Origin: Oenanthe sinensis | Lineage: Eukaryota; Streptophyta; Magnoliopsida; Apiales; Apiaceae | Length of the DNA stretch: 64,000 bases | Direction: 5' to 3' | Assembly (NCBI GenBank): GCA_028671895.1 | Contig: JAPMAC010000207.1 | Coordinates: 4,526,001-4,590,000 of the forward strand | Shown here: positions 1 to 11,048 of the stretch, one piece after another | Position numbering within the stretch: position 1 is the first letter of the stretch | Layout of the letters: every line of letters begins with the position of its first letter | Translations under genes and position numbers: made by a program | The notes under the pieces: model-generated | The model's database searches: none | The model's input: the letters and a program-made list of their open reading frames with translations, nothing else | What the model was told of the DNA's origin: nothing

Positions 1-592
1 CTGTCACTTCTATCAACGCGTCTATCCTTGGCAAGGGGAAACAGTCCTTAGGACATGCATCATTCAAATATGTCAAGTCCACACACATTCTCCACTTTCC
101 ATTGTTCTTCCTGACCATCACAGGGTTAGCCAGCCACTCAGGAAATTGAATTTCTTCAATAAATCCAGCTTCCAACAACTTCTCTACTTCTTGCTTAATG
201 GCATCTTTCCTTTCAGGATCATAACTTCATTTCTTGTGTTTGACTGTTGTCCTTCTAGGATTCACATTCAATTGATGCATTATAAGCTTGGGGTCTATCC
301 CTGGCATGTCGGCTGCTATCCAAGCAAAGACATCTCTGTTATCTTGCAAGAATTGAATCAGCTGTTGTTTCGTGTCCTTGGGAAACGAAGGTCCCCCATA
401 TGTCACCTTCTCATCATCTAGAGGATCTAGAGGAGTAGGCTCCAAGTCCTCTGCGGGCTTACTCCTTCTTTCTTCTTGATCCCTGACATCCATGTCTTCG
501 ATAGGGAGAACCTGCCCCCCAGTGCCACTAGGCTTCAAGGCGGCCACATAACAACTCCTGACTAATTTTTGATCTCCTCTCTCTTCTCCCAC
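1..592 (-). pseudogene. pol: Start of reverse transcriptase of element G
   Basis: Pol linker and the N-terminal part of Ty3/gypsy reverse transcriptase, truncated by the window edge. The linker (227-592) holds FLQDNRDVFAWIAADMPGI, the usual sequence ahead of gypsy RT. After a stop at 227 the same protein continues at about 1-226 with KLLEAGFIEEIQFPEWLANP, NNGKWRMCVD and CPKDCFPLPRID, which are RT fingers/palm landmarks. The catalytic FxDD is beyond the window. Confidence 0.85.
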
Positions 593-618
593 TCCATTCC
601 TAGTCGGGAATTTTAGCT

Positions 619-1259
619 TCAGATGGTGGTAGAGTCTATCACCTCGAAGGCATGCAACTTAGTCATCCCAATGATTGCGTTGCAGGTAGTGCTTGCCTTG
701 ATAACTAGGAAATTCAGCATTTGAGTGGAATGTCGAGGTTCTCTGCCCATAGTCATTGGCAACTGTATAATTCCCTCAATCTGAGATTCCACTCCATTGA
801 AACCATAGATAGGCATGTTGGAGGGGGTTGGTTGTGAATCGTTATATCCTATTTTCACAAAAGCATCATAAAATAGGATGTCTACAGACGACCCATTGTC
901 TACTAAAACTCTTTTCACATGAGAGTTTCCTATGACGGGGGTAATTACCAAGGGATCATCATGGGGAAACCTCACCCCTTCAAGGTCAGAATCATTAAAT
1001 GACAAAGAGGCCTCAGTCCTTTCTCTTTTAGGAAGTTCTCCTACAATGCTCATTACCACACGGGCATATGCCTTCCTGGAATTTTAGGAGTTACCCGTAG
1101 TAGTTGGTCCCCCTGAAATCACAGTGATCACAGGCCCTCGGGGCTAATTATTTCTGTCTTTGGGGTCTGAGTCCCTCCGTTTGTCATTGTGACCTCTATC
1201 ATGTCTAGCACCCTCCTTGGTGTACTTTTCCAACTTTCCTTTTCTAATCAGAAATTTTA
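619..1259 (-). pseudogene. pol: Protease region of element G
   Basis: Retroviral-type aspartic protease that would cut the Gag-Pol polyprotein. The open part (619-1059) shows VDNGSSVDILFYDAF with the active-site D, here in the DNGSS form usual for Tat/Athila-like proteases. Further on is the conserved IIGMTKLHAF stretch. The segment 1060-1259 joins it to gag and contains stops (for example after KDRNN and after TTTGNS). The protease is in the same frame as the knuckle region of gag, consistent with a single original polyprotein. Confidence 0.8.
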
Positions 1260-2809
1260 TCTCTTCCTTTAACTAGCGACAATTATCAGTGTTGTGTCCC
1301 ACATCCCTATGGAACCGGCAATACGAGTTCTTATTTCTTTTTTTAAGATCAGTCCTTAGTGGCTTCGGCCATCGAAGGTCTTTGCCCTTCACAATATCCA
1401 TCAATATTTGGCTACGAGCGGTGTTTCGCCTTGCATACTCGGTAAACCTGGATCCTCCTTTCTTTTTGGAGTCATTAACATCATCATTCTTTACATAATT
1501 TGTATCGACAGTATACTCAGTATCGCTGGGTCGCTTCTTAGAGTAGGTGATCGAAGCTTGAAACCCTTGGGCGTTCCTCATACTTTCCTCGGTCTTGATA
1601 TACTTTCCAGCTCTAGAACTAGAGCTCATTCATACTCTTAGGGGCCCACTTAGCTAATGATCTCCTGAAATTTTCATCAGAAGTCCCTTGCTGTAAGGCT
1701 ATCATAGCTACCTTTTGATCTAGATCGGGGAGCTTTAAAGCTTCCTTCGTGAATCTGATCATATAGTCCCTTAAGGACTCACTCTTTCCCTGATGCATGT
1801 TCGTTAGGGAAGAAGAGCTCTTCTCATGAGTATTACTGCTAATGAATTGACCAATTAAGGCCCTGCTTAGATCCTTGAAAGACCCAACAGAGTTAGGGGG
1901 TAGAAGACTGAACCACCTTTGAGCCATACCGCTCAGGGTCTGGGGGAATGCCCTACACTTGACGGCATCATTGACAGGCTGCAGCAACAGTGCATTAGAG
2001 ATTGCGAGAACATGATTTGAGGGATCTCCCGTTCCATCATAAGCCTTGATTGTAGGCATTTTGTACTTTCTTTATATCCTCTCATTCATAATATCCTCTG
2101 TGAAGGAGGGTGTGGGATCATCATGATCTCCAAGTGGCAATAAGTCTTGGGGGTCAGCCCTAACATGACTTATCCTTGTTTGCCTCATGGTTGGGGGTTC
2201 GTCCAAATCTATCACAGGTGCGTTTCTTATCGGCCCTCCAACCCCCTCAACTCTGGGGCGCAGCCGCCTTACTAGTGCCCTTTTCAGGTCTTTCCTCAGC
2301 CGCTGGGCTTCAACTTCATGAAAACGTATCCTTTCTTGAAGGTCTAGGGAGTCATTATGTTGGGGCCCTCGGGGTTGGGTACTTCTCCCTCCAAGGGGCT
2401 CCTTAACGGTTTGCCTCCTTCGTGGGTTCATATTCTCGTCAGATGATTCATCATCATCGGTAGAGTAAGGTCCTGAGAAGTCCCGACTCCTTCATCGGGA
2501 AGTTTAGTGGGGTAAGGGGGCTCGTAAGATGAGACCTGCAAGGTAGGAGGAGCGATAAAAGTTGTACTAAGGGGCGGAATTACCTGGAGTGGAGGAACTG
2601 AAGCATGAATAGACACATCGGGGTTGGAAGGATGAACAACAATGCTAAGGGGTCCGGTATGCCGGGTACTTGCTTCAAGGCCTCCAACGGAGGTGGTTAG
2701 AATAACAGCTCCTTGTTCCCGCACCATATGAGGGGGGAACGTTTGTGTCTACAGTGTTGTCAGGGACCTCTCCCTCGAGGGTGCTCGCGGTACTTGGTGT
2801 TCTTGCCAT
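1260..2809 (-). pseudogene. gag: gag of element G (broken)
   Basis: Capsid/nucleocapsid gene of the gypsy element. I place the start at the ATG at 2809 (MARTPSTAST...), 14 bases after the primer site. The retrotransposon Gag core lies at about 1620-2060 (motif MAQRWFSLLPPNSVGSF, then LRDYMIRF). A CCHC-like knuckle YCRFHRDVGHNTDNCR lies near 1273-1325. The frame shifts near 2720, again near 2430 and again near 1625. In-frame stops occur at 2072 and just after the knuckle. It cannot give a full Gag. Confidence 0.85.
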
Positions 2810-2822
2810 GGTTGTTATTCGT

Positions 2823-2841
2823 GTTCCCGCAGATGGCGCCA
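2823..2841 (-). promoter_or_regulatory. Primer-binding site of element G
   Basis: Two bases after the LTR end the minus strand reads TGGCGCCATCTGCGGGAAC. TGGCGCC starts are typical primer sites of plant Ty3/gypsy elements and pair with the 3' end of a host tRNA. I do not assign the tRNA. Confidence 0.75.
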
Positions 2842-2843
2842 AA

Positions 2844-3451
2844 TGTTACGGATTAAAAACTAGGTGTATTTAATATGTAATTAATGCTAAAGTTTGAGAG
2901 AGCTTCGACCTTTAATGGTTGCACTAACGTTTCGTGAATAACTCAGGTCCTCGTTAACTGCCTACATATATCAATGGATGTGAGAATCAAGCCAATAAAA
3001 CTTTGTTTTAATGTTGAGGGGTTAGGCCCTTTATATAGGCGCACGAGGGCCTTGAAATTAGATTAGAATTAGGAGACTTGGTGGTCAAGTCTCCCAGTGA
3101 CAAGGTTGTTGAAACTTTTTAAGAATGAGGGTCCTCGTTGGAGTCTTCCCACGTTAGGGTTTCTAGATCTTTCTAGGATGAGGGCCTTCAACAGGCTTCT
3201 TGGGCCTTTACTGAGCCTTTATTAATTAATTACGAAAGTAATTAATAGCAAAGACTTAATGGGCCTATGACTTCAACAGAGCTTATGGGCTGAACTTACA
3301 AATCCAGTTGATCCTTGGATTACAAATCTTGTTGATCCTAGGATTTATTTTCCTAGTTCTTTCAAGGGCCCAAGCCTTTGAACCATACCAGGTCTAATAA
3401 ATGAAATAATAAATGCTATATTTATTATTTTCTCAGGGCTATTTTTACCCA
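2844..3451 (-). repeat. 5' LTR of element G (608 bp)
   Basis: The segment begins TG and ends CA. It lies between the primer site of element G and the interrupted RT of element A. On the minus strand it starts TGGGTAAAAATAG and ends CCGTAACA. A TATA box (CTATATAA on the minus strand, about 3031-3038) marks the probable promoter. The partner 3' LTR is outside the window, so the ends rest on the TG/CA termini, the adjacent primer site and the break in the host ORF. Confidence 0.8.
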
Positions 3452-4250
3452 TATAAATCATTGATGTACTCGGTTTGACTTATGAATATGCCATCTGTTC
3501 TTTCACTAATTTGAAGGCCAAGGAAATAGTTTAGTTCTCCCATCATGCTCATCTCATATTCACTTTGCATTAGCTTTGAAAATCCTTGACATAGCTTTTC
3601 ATTTGTAGATCCAAAAATGATATCATCCACATATATTTGAACTAGGATGATGTCAACACCATGCTTTTGTAGAACAATGTTTTATTAATTATTCCCCTAG
3701 TAAACTAATTATCCAATAGAGATTTTAATAAGGTGTCATACCATGCTCTTAGGGCTTGTTTGAGTCCATACAATGCCTTAAGAAGCCTGTAGACAAAGTC
3801 AGGAAATTTTGGGTCTTCAAAGCCAAGAGGTTGTTGCACATATACTTTTTCTTCTAATTCACCATTTAGGAATGCACTTTTGACATCCATTTGATATACC
3901 TTGAAGTTGGAGATTGCTAAAAAGCTAGAAAAATTCTTATTGCTTCAAGTCTAACAACAGGTGCAAAACTCTCATCATAATCAATATCTTTTTCTTGAGA
4001 ATAGTCTTTTGCAACCAACCTCGCCTTGTTTCTTACAATAATTCCATTTTCATCCATTTTGTTTCTAAACACCCACTTGGTACCAATAATTGATCTGTCA
4101 TTTGATGGAGGCACCAGTTCCTAAACATTGTTCCTCTCAAACTGATTAAGTTTCTCTTGCATGGCAACAATCCAATCCGGATCCAACAATATATCTTCAA
4201 TCTTTTTGGGTTCATTTTGAGATAGAAAGCAAGCATACATATATTCATTC
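3452..4250 (-). pseudogene. pol: Reverse transcriptase of element A (truncated, broken)
   Basis: Ty1/copia RT on the minus strand. In order: IIGTKWVFRNKMDENG and NKARLVAKDYSQ (3917-4114), MDVKSAFLNGELEEKVYVQQ and LKALYGLKQALRAWYDTL (3705-3890), then the catalytic YVDDIIFGSTNEKLCQ (about 3590-3640), and GELNYFLGLQISE. The frame changes between these blocks and stops occur at 3705 and near 3910. Homology ends at ...YINDL, where the LTR of gypsy element G begins. The remaining RT and RNase H are absent from this side. Confidence 0.9.
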
Positions 4251-5560
4251 ATTACTGCTCTTCTTGTCCTTACTCCTTCATTAGGATTTCAAATGACCTT
4301 TATTCCATTTTGTCTCATCATCCACACCTCTATCATTTGAACTAGTTTCTTCATGATTAGAATTTTTTGCATTTGTTATTGATCCTTGAGAAGCTCCCCC
4401 TGAGTTGATGCTAGGTTCATGTGGAGAATTCTCTAATTGAATGTGACTGAATTCCTCATCATTTCTTTCCTCATTTGTACCATGAGTGATTTCTATATGT
4501 GAATCCCTATGTGCATTCTTATTAATTTCATTGTCAGATGTTTCAATTTCCAATTAATTCTCAAATCTCAGAGTGTCATAGTTTTCACCTTCAAGACTCA
4601 TGACAGAAAACTTGAAGTCATCAAAGGTTACATTTCTACTTTCCATTAGTTTTTGCTGATCAATCACATATTTTCTATAGGTAATCTTGTTTAAAGAGTA
4701 TCCCATGAAGATGCCTTCATATGCTTTGGAATCAAACTTTCCAAGTTGCTTAGTGTTTTATTTGAGGATAAAGCATTTGCCTCCAAACACATGCATATGT
4801 TGAACTGAAGGATATATATTAGTCATGATGTTGTAAGGAGTCTTTCCAACAGGCTTTGTGATGAGAGTTCTGTTTTGAGTGTACCATGAAGTTCTAAATG
4901 CTTCAGCCCAAAATCTTGTTGGCAGATTGACTTCTCCTAGCATGGTTCTTGCAGCTTTAATAATTGTTCTATTTTTCCTTTCAACAACTACATTCTATTG
5001 AGGAGTTCTTGGAGCAGAGAACTGGTGAGTAATTCCACTTTCCTTGGAGCAGAGAACTAGTGAATAATTATATTTTCCTTGCAGAATTCACTTAATGTAG
5101 CATTCTTGAATTCTATTCCATTGTCACTCCTGATTGTCACCATAGGATTTGGTCATTTGTCTAGCCTCTTTAAATGTTCAATTATGATCTCAGGATCTTC
5201 ATCTTTTGAGTGTAGGAATTTCGTCCATGTATTCTTGGAGAAATCCTCCACGATGACCAGGGAATATCTCTTTTTAGACATAAACATGACATTCACATGG
5301 CCAAAGAGATTCATGTGAATTAGTTACAAAGGTAATATGATAGAAGTAATTCATTTTCTTCTGCTACTTGACTTCTTCCTTTTTCCTTTTTGATATGCCT
5401 CACACAATCCTTCATTGCAAGACTCAAGTGGAGGCAGATCCTTCACCAATTCTCGTTTTACTAGAGAGTTGATGTTTTTGAAATTTAGATGAGACAATCT
5501 TTTATGCCAAAGCTAACTTTCTTTTCCTGATGGTATATAAATAACTAATTTTATTCTAGT
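4251..5560 (-). pseudogene. pol: Integrase and linker of element A (broken)
   Basis: Copia integrase. The GAG-pre-integrase/zinc part reads LWHKRLSHLNFKNINSLVKREL (about 5455-5525). The DDE core follows. The first acidic residue appears as N in HMNLFG (near 5310), which would inactivate it. The second is visible in TIRSDNGIEFKNAT (near 5100). Downstream are FWAEAFRTSWYTQNRTLI and HVFGGKCFILK (4758-4943). A low-complexity acidic/Ser/Asn linker (4281-4553) leads to RT. Stops and frameshifts lie throughout, notably around 4944-5080. Confidence 0.85.
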
Positions 5561-5699
5561 TTGTAGAGTCCATGTCAGCTACAAACATGCTTCCTTTCCT
5601 TACACCACATAGTGCAATTTCCTTGGTTTTTCAATGAGAAATGAAATACATTTCCTTGTCAAACTCAACCATTACATCTTTATTGCAGAACTAGGAAAT

Positions 5700-5960
5700 T
5701 CTTAATAGGTTGTGTTTCAAGCCATCCACCAAGGCTACATCTCAATGACAACATTCCCATGAACCAACTTGTCATATCCCATGATAAAACCATTGTTGTT
5801 GTCTCCAAAGGTTACCATTTGGACCAGCTTCTTTCTTGAACTATGACGGCAGTGCTTTGTCACCAATCACGTGTCTTGATCATTAATTGTCCAAGATCCA
5901 CATAACCTTCCTTTTGTTACCTGTTCCCTGTAATAAAAAAACATATCATGTTTTCTTTGG
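5700..5960 (-). pseudogene. pol: Protease remnant of element A
   Basis: The region aligns with the copia protease of element B. The active-site block normally read as LDSG.SRHMTG is here LDN followed by two stops, then SRHVIGDKALL (near 5850-5920). Further on, residues matching VTFGDNNNGFIMGYD can be read at about 5770-5830. The protease is clearly dead. Confidence 0.65.
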
Positions 5961-6199
5961 TACCCAAACTAGGTTGGGTCCTTTTTGTTTAGTTGCATAA
6001 ATGTCAATATGCTTCTTAATAGTCCTAGGCATCTTGTTATTCATATTTCCATTTTTCTATACATAATTTTTAGTTTTATTGGACTACCAGAACTAGATGC
6101 ATTCCTAGGTAACAAGGTGTGTTTTCTTGCTTTAACTAGACTAACAGATTTAGGCCTAGTAGTTTTGTTATTTATGTTTTGACTTATGCATGATTCAAT

Positions 6200-8170
6200 A
6201 AACTATTTCCTAAGTCTAAATCAAGTGTTCATGACATTCATGTTGTATGGTTTGCATTCAAATTTATCACATAATTTTTAATTATCATGCGTTAAAGGCT
6301 TTACATAACCACATGTAAAGTCAGCATTACTAGCAAAAAGTTTCTTGCACATACGAGTAATATGAATTGTTGAACCATAGTTTTTATAAATCTTTCTTAG
6401 AGCATTTGGAATAGGTGCATAGTTGTTGTGTTTGTTAGTGCCTACTCTACCATTCCTGTTTGGTTTCTTCTTCTTAACAAACATATTCTTAATTTTCTGA
6501 ACCTTTTCTATTTTCTCAAAAAGAACGGGTATGGACTTGGCCTTGACTACTTTTTCTCCTTCAACTTAGGACTCATAAGTTTTTGCTTCTTACTTATCTT
6601 CATCATTCAACTGTTGTTTGATGACTAAACTTTCTTCATCAAACTCAAAAGTAGATTTTTTAAAAATAGGAACTTTCACATTTTTGAGAATGTGAGGATT
6701 ATCATGATTCTCAACCTTCTTACCCCTTGTTGAGAGTTGTTTCTTTTTTTTTTTTAAGTTTTTATAGTCAAAACTAACTCCTACCTTGGAATTTTCCTGG
6801 TGCTTCTCATAGAACTCTTTAACTAGGATAGATGAATTTTGATAGAATTTGATTTTCAATTCATTTTCTGAAATTTGATCCCTTAGGAATATTTCAATTT
6901 GTTCAGCACAAGACATTTTGGTTTTCAGATATTCATTTTCCTATTTCTTGTCAACTAACTCAGCATTGACTTTAAGCAATCTACTTATCTCTTCATTAGC
7001 AGTAGTCATACTAGTATGTATGTTAAACATTCCAGTACTTAACTCATCAACAGTTATCTTGTATTGAGAGTTAGACATTTCAATGGAGGTTACGGTCGGT
7101 ACCTGATTGTTTAAAGATGATGTTCCATCTCTTGTCTTAGCCATGAGTGCTAAGTTTTCATATTCTTCTTCTTCGTCAGTGTCAACCCAACATTTTTTTG
7201 GCTAATTTTTCAGTACAGTTTCATATTTGGCTTCAAGTTTCAAATAATATTTATCTTTCTTGATTGTTTTTGGCTTTCTACACTATGTAGCAAAGTGTCC
7301 TAGCTCATTACACTTGTAGCATCTGCTTTTTATCTATCCATAGTTCCAATTTTATAAACACCTTTGAAATTGCTTTTAGGAGCTTTGCTTTTACTTGAGG
7401 AACCAAATTTTGGTTTTCATTTGAAACTTTTGTTCTTTTTAAATCTTAGTTTTCCAAACTTTTTGACCATGAATGCCAAGGATTTATTGGCCATGCCTTC
7501 TAGCTCCTCAATGGTGTATAACTCATCCTCATCAGGTTCACTTTTGACAGACTCCCATCTTCTTTGTATTGATCTACAACTTCTTCAATCTTTAACCTTT
7601 GACTTGAACCACACTTTTCCATCTTCACAGGTTCATTGGCAACATGGGCACTTGAGACATTTGTCATTTTTCCTCTATTAGCTAGAATGGATTTCTTTTG
7701 AAAGAATTCCTCTTCATAGGTCTTTAGTATTCCATAAGTCTTTATGTTTTTCTCGTTGGTTTCATAAAATTTTCCATGCAGCTGAAGATCATTTATCATC
7801 TTATTAAACCTTTCAAAAACCTCATGAGTTATGGCTTCATTTATTTTAGACATAAAAGTCTCATACTGTGAAACCAAGAATTGCGTTTGATTGTCTCTTA
7901 CTTTTTTTGTTCTTTCACAAAGTATTTCAATAGTTTTCCAGATGTGTTTGGAAGAATTACAATTGACAATGTTGTTATACATAAAAATGTCCAATGACTC
8001 TATCAGTATGAACATTAGGCTATTGTCAAGAGACACCATTTATTTTTCTGTGTCAGTGTATTGAGTGGGGTCTTTGGGTATCCATGTTATTGGTATCATA
8101 TCTGAGCCACTAGTTATTTCAGAAACCAGTGTCACAGGCATGAAGGGTCCATTCTTTAATATCTCTGGAT
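6200..8170 (-). pseudogene. gag: gag of element A (broken, 5' end deleted)
   Basis: SIRE-like Gag. The UBN2/Gag domain is at 7500-8039 (IWKTIEILCERTKKVRDNQ, LVSQYETFMSK, LQLHGKFYETNEKNIKT). A CCHC knuckle CYKCNELGHFAT-stop-C lies near 7275-7325, interrupted by a stop. Coiled-coil-like pieces are at 6941-7144 and 6590-6916, and a degenerate second knuckle KIYKNYGSTIHITRMCKK at about 6340-6400. The N-terminal residues and the leader are missing: the LTR end at 8171 is followed within a few bases by Gag sequence matching the LENGPYIP block of element B. Primer site and start codon are thus deleted. Confidence 0.8.
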
Positions 8171-8789
8171 TGTTTTCCCAGCTACACAAGTAGAGGGGGG
8201 TTGAATACTTGTGTGCTCTATTTGACGGATTAAAATCAACTCAATATAAATTAAAGCTTTGAATTAGGAACAAAGAATGTAAGGTTGTATGTATAGACCT
8301 ATATGTAATATAGGGTTATAACTCAACACAAGAATATGAAGTGTAAATAATATGAAGTTATCACAGGAATCATGAAGACTGGGTAAAGACAAAGGATAAA
8401 GAAGATATCTACAGACTTGAAACATTAGCTCACTGAAAGTAGTTCATTAATATGTTCATTCATCAGTGAAGAATAAAGGTTAAAGTATTCAAGAATGTGG
8501 AAGCAATGAAGCAGTTGTCTAAGTACCAGAAAGAATCTAGTGATCCAACAATGATTAATCTTAATCATTGTTTGTGAATTAGTCAAGAAATATTTTGCAG
8601 AACTCAAGTACAATAATTAAGATGATTGAATATACGAAAAGTACAAAGAATAAAAATATTAGATGAAATATTGGAGTGTACTATAGATTGTTGGAGGAAG
8701 TTCATTCATATGTTCAGACTTCGGTAAATGATAAAGTTCGAAGACTTTCAGGGTTTCAGATATGTTCTTGGTTCAACATAAGTGCCAGA
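8171..8789 (-). repeat. 5' LTR of element A, inner piece
   Basis: On the minus strand this piece ends CTGGGAAAACA. It shares its last roughly 120 bases with the LTR of element C (CAACCCCCCTCTACTTG, GATTAAAATCAACTCAATA-like and AACAAAG blocks), showing a related family. It stops at 8789, where C inserted; the other piece is 41392-42751. Summed, the LTR of A is about 1.98 kb. Confidence 0.7.
8785..8789. repeat. Target-site duplication of element C (left copy)
   Basis: CCAGA at 8785-8789 is repeated at 41392-41396, directly outside the TG...CA ends of element C. This shows that C inserted as a single unit of about 32.6 kb including its own later insertions. Confidence 0.9.
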
Positions 8790-9553
8790 TGTTAGGAATT
8801 TATTCATTTGATGATGTACAAGATGCTAGAACAGGATTTAGCATAGATTATTTGCGATAAGTCTTTCTAGTCTCTGAAATGTTATAATCAGAGTAAGTCA
8901 ACATTCCTGTACTTAAAAGATTTTTTATAGAAAGTGAAACCAGAGTCTAGATGAAGATTAGAGTCTGGGAGGTGATCAGAGTCTATAGACTATCGGAGTC
9001 TACAATCTGTCAGAGTCTACAAATGATCATAGTCTACAATCCATCAGAGTCTATAGTCTGGTAGAGTATGAAGATTTCAGAGTCTATGAGGTCAAAGCTG
9101 AATTTGGAAGGTGATCACAGATAAGGGAAGTCTGCGAAGATAAAGCTAAAGATATTACAGATATGCTATGGGAAGGAAGGAGAATTGCAGAAGGAAACTG
9201 TCAGCTAATAATTAGGAATTATATTCCTATTATAATTTGTTTTCTGTTATTAGTTGATAGGTAGCTCTCTATATAAAGACTCTATGTAACCTAATTTAAA
9301 TGTCGAATTTTTGAGAGAGCATAGAGATAGATAGAGTAGTTGTGAAATACAAAGAGAAGCTGCTAGGGTTTGTGTACACCTTAGGAGTGTTTGTTTTTAT
9401 ACATCAATAAAATAAACAGTTTTTATTCATATCTTTGTGTTTTCATCTTTGTTCTTAATTCAAACTTTTATTACTTATTGAGTTGATTTTAATCAGGCAG
9501 AAAAAGAACATAAGTATTCAACCCCCCCTTCTACTTGTGCAATTGGGAAAACA
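8790..9553 (+). repeat. 5' LTR of element C (764 bp)
   Basis: It begins TGTTAGGAATTTATTC and ends GGGAAAACA; the copy at 40624-41391 is its partner. U3 holds about nine copies of the CAGAGTCTA motif (8945-9090). A TATA box follows at 9269-9279. The end lies two bases before the primer site. Confidence 0.95.
9269..9279 (+). promoter_or_regulatory. TATA box in LTR of element C
   Basis: CTATATAAAGA lies in the LTR after the motif cluster; the same box is at 41109-41118 in the 3' LTR. This is the likely core promoter, with transcription starting about 30 bases downstream. Confidence 0.7.
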
Positions 9554-9555
9554 AT

Positions 9556-9567
9556 TGGTATCAGAGC
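9556..9567 (+). promoter_or_regulatory. Primer-binding site of element C (tRNA-Met initiator)
   Basis: TGGTATCAGAGC, two bases after the LTR, is the standard plant Ty1/copia primer site complementary to the 3' end of initiator tRNA-Met. Confidence 0.92.
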
Positions 9568-9590
9568 CTAAAGTTTAAAATTGATCAAAG

Positions 9591-9709
9591 ATGGCAATTC
9601 TAAAATTCATATGCTTAAGAGAAACGAATACACCCACTAGAAGGTCAAGATGTTGCACTATCTAGAAGCTACAAACCCTGACTATCTTGACATGATTAGT
9701 GAAGGACCC
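9591..9709 (+). pseudogene. gag: gag of element C, 5' piece
   Basis: N-terminal piece of SIRE-like Gag. The ATG at 9591 is in another frame from the recognisable protein, which reads HMLKRNEYTH-stop-KVKMLHYLEA, then NPDYLDMISEGP up to the insertion point of element B. The stop replaces a tryptophan expected in this family. The protein resumes at 24434 with PFVPLKIVPQ. Confidence 0.8.
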
Positions 9710-11034
9710 TGTTAGGTCCAAAGTGTTGTAGAGGGGGGGGGTGAATACAACTGTTTGAAAATTTATGAGAGAATAAACAATGTGCAAGTAATAAATGATG
9801 ACTCAGAATTTCAAGAATATATCATTATATTCATTGATGGATTTGCTACAACATTCATAAAAGCATCATGATCAGTTGAACAATAAATACAGCAATTAAA
9901 GCTAGATTCAACTGATCCTCTCTCTCTCACTTTTTGTTTTACAGTAAATGCTCTCTCTTAAAAAAATTATCGTTGAAAATACAGAGATACAAGTTCCTAC
10001 TAAATAAAAAACAAAGTGCTGCTTTTATAATGTCATGTAGTCTTGATCTTGTCCTTTTTGTGTACGTGGCCCAATCAGGACTTCGACAACAAAAAGTACT
10101 TTCCCAACAACTCTGGATCAACCGTTCACAATAAGCCACTTGTCCCTTGAACATTAAATGTTACATTTCTACCCGCATCTCGATCTTCGCCTGGACCCAT
10201 CTCGATCTCGATCTGTGAAAATCTCGATCTCGATCTGGGAGAATCTCGATCTCGATCTATGAGGATCTCGATCTCGGTCTGTGAAAATCTCGATCTCGAT
10301 CTGGGAGAATCTCGATCTCGATCTATGAGGATCTCGATCTCGGTCTGTGAAAATCTCGATCTCGATCTGGGAGAATCTCGATCTCGATCTATCGCCTGGA
10401 TCGAGATTTGCCTTTGCAGTGTTTTACTTCACTTGTAAATCTCGACCCGCATCTCGATCTGCTGTGGATCGACATTTGCCTTGGCAAATATGCACACATC
10501 CAATGTTGACCTTCTTTAGTGACTAATTGAGAATTAACCTTTGTGAGCAAGTTTCCTTAGCTTCTTCAATTTCTTTTCCTCACTCAATTCAAATGAGATC
10601 TTCTATTACTGACACGAACTTGCCTCCAATGTCCTGACACTTGATGCAATGGTCTGGTTCATAAGTGACTAGTCTTGTAGGGGTTCTTGCTTCTGAATGT
10701 CAGTTCTCATTTGTTGATTAACCTTTACATTATCCAGATGTTGATATACATTACATGAAATCACTTTGGCCTTCTTGATACTTCCTTGACATTAATTTGA
10801 TTCTCCATTAGATAAGTTAGGGCATGAGCAATACTCAGATTGAACTTCTTCTCACTTATGCATCCTTGATTAACCAAATTAGTTACTTGTAGTTACCAAG
10901 TATCATTACCATTTCTTCAGTTGATTGATTCCATGTGCTTCTTCAGTTTCTCTTGTTTTGCTGTTGTTTTATCTTTTACTTAGTTGAGTTACAAAATAAT
11001 TAAGTGTTACAAGTTAGTACACCTATGCCTTTCA
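9710..11034 (-). repeat. 3' LTR of element B (1325 bp)
   Basis: It begins TGTTAGGTCCAAAG and ends CCTATGCCTTTCA on the plus strand. It is nearly identical to 23110-24433. Nine 22-bp repeat units lie at 10199-10396. A minus-strand TATA box (ATTATAAAAG) is at about 10022-10031. The small overlapping ORFs here (9934-10154) are identical in both LTRs and look non-coding. Confidence 0.96.
10199..10396. repeat. 22-bp tandem repeat in 3' LTR of element B
   Basis: Nine 22-bp units each start ATCTCGATCTCG and differ in the last ten bases. The variants recur in the order GGGAGA, ATGAGG, GTGAAA, so a 66-bp higher-order repeat is visible. The array ends at TATCGCC, just before GGATCGAGATTTGCC. Confidence 0.93.
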
Positions 11035-11048
11035 ATCTCCCCCTATTT
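11035..11048 (-). promoter_or_regulatory. Polypurine tract of element B
   Basis: The minus strand reads AAATAGGGGGAGAT immediately before the 3' LTR. Elements C and F carry the same sequence; it primes plus-strand DNA synthesis. Confidence 0.88.

Larger units (their letters stand above)
1..3451 (-). mobile_element. Element G: Ty3/gypsy retrotransposon, Tat-like, 5' half
   Basis: Read on the minus strand this is the 5' half of a gypsy element: LTR (2844-3451), primer-binding site, gag, zinc knuckle, aspartic protease, then the start of reverse transcriptase cut by the window edge. The knuckle form (CRFH...GH...C) and the protease motif VDNGSSVDILF are of the kind known from plant Tat/Athila-type gypsy elements. 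All genes carry stops or frameshifts. The element sits inside the reverse transcriptase of copia element A: the RT reading frame of A is broken exactly at 3451/3452. The duplicated target would begin TATAA (3452-3456), but the partner copy lies outside the window, so the TSD cannot be confirmed. Confidence 0.9.

Noticed and set aside
9934..10154. Paired 66 and 71-residue ORFs, repeated identically at 23333-23553
   Set aside because: They lie in the LTRs of element B, on opposite strands of the same DNA; identity follows from LTR duplication, not from coding constraint.
10180..10400. CRISPR-like array
   Set aside because: Direct repeats are contiguous and vary only in a short tail; there are no unique spacers and the context is a plant LTR.
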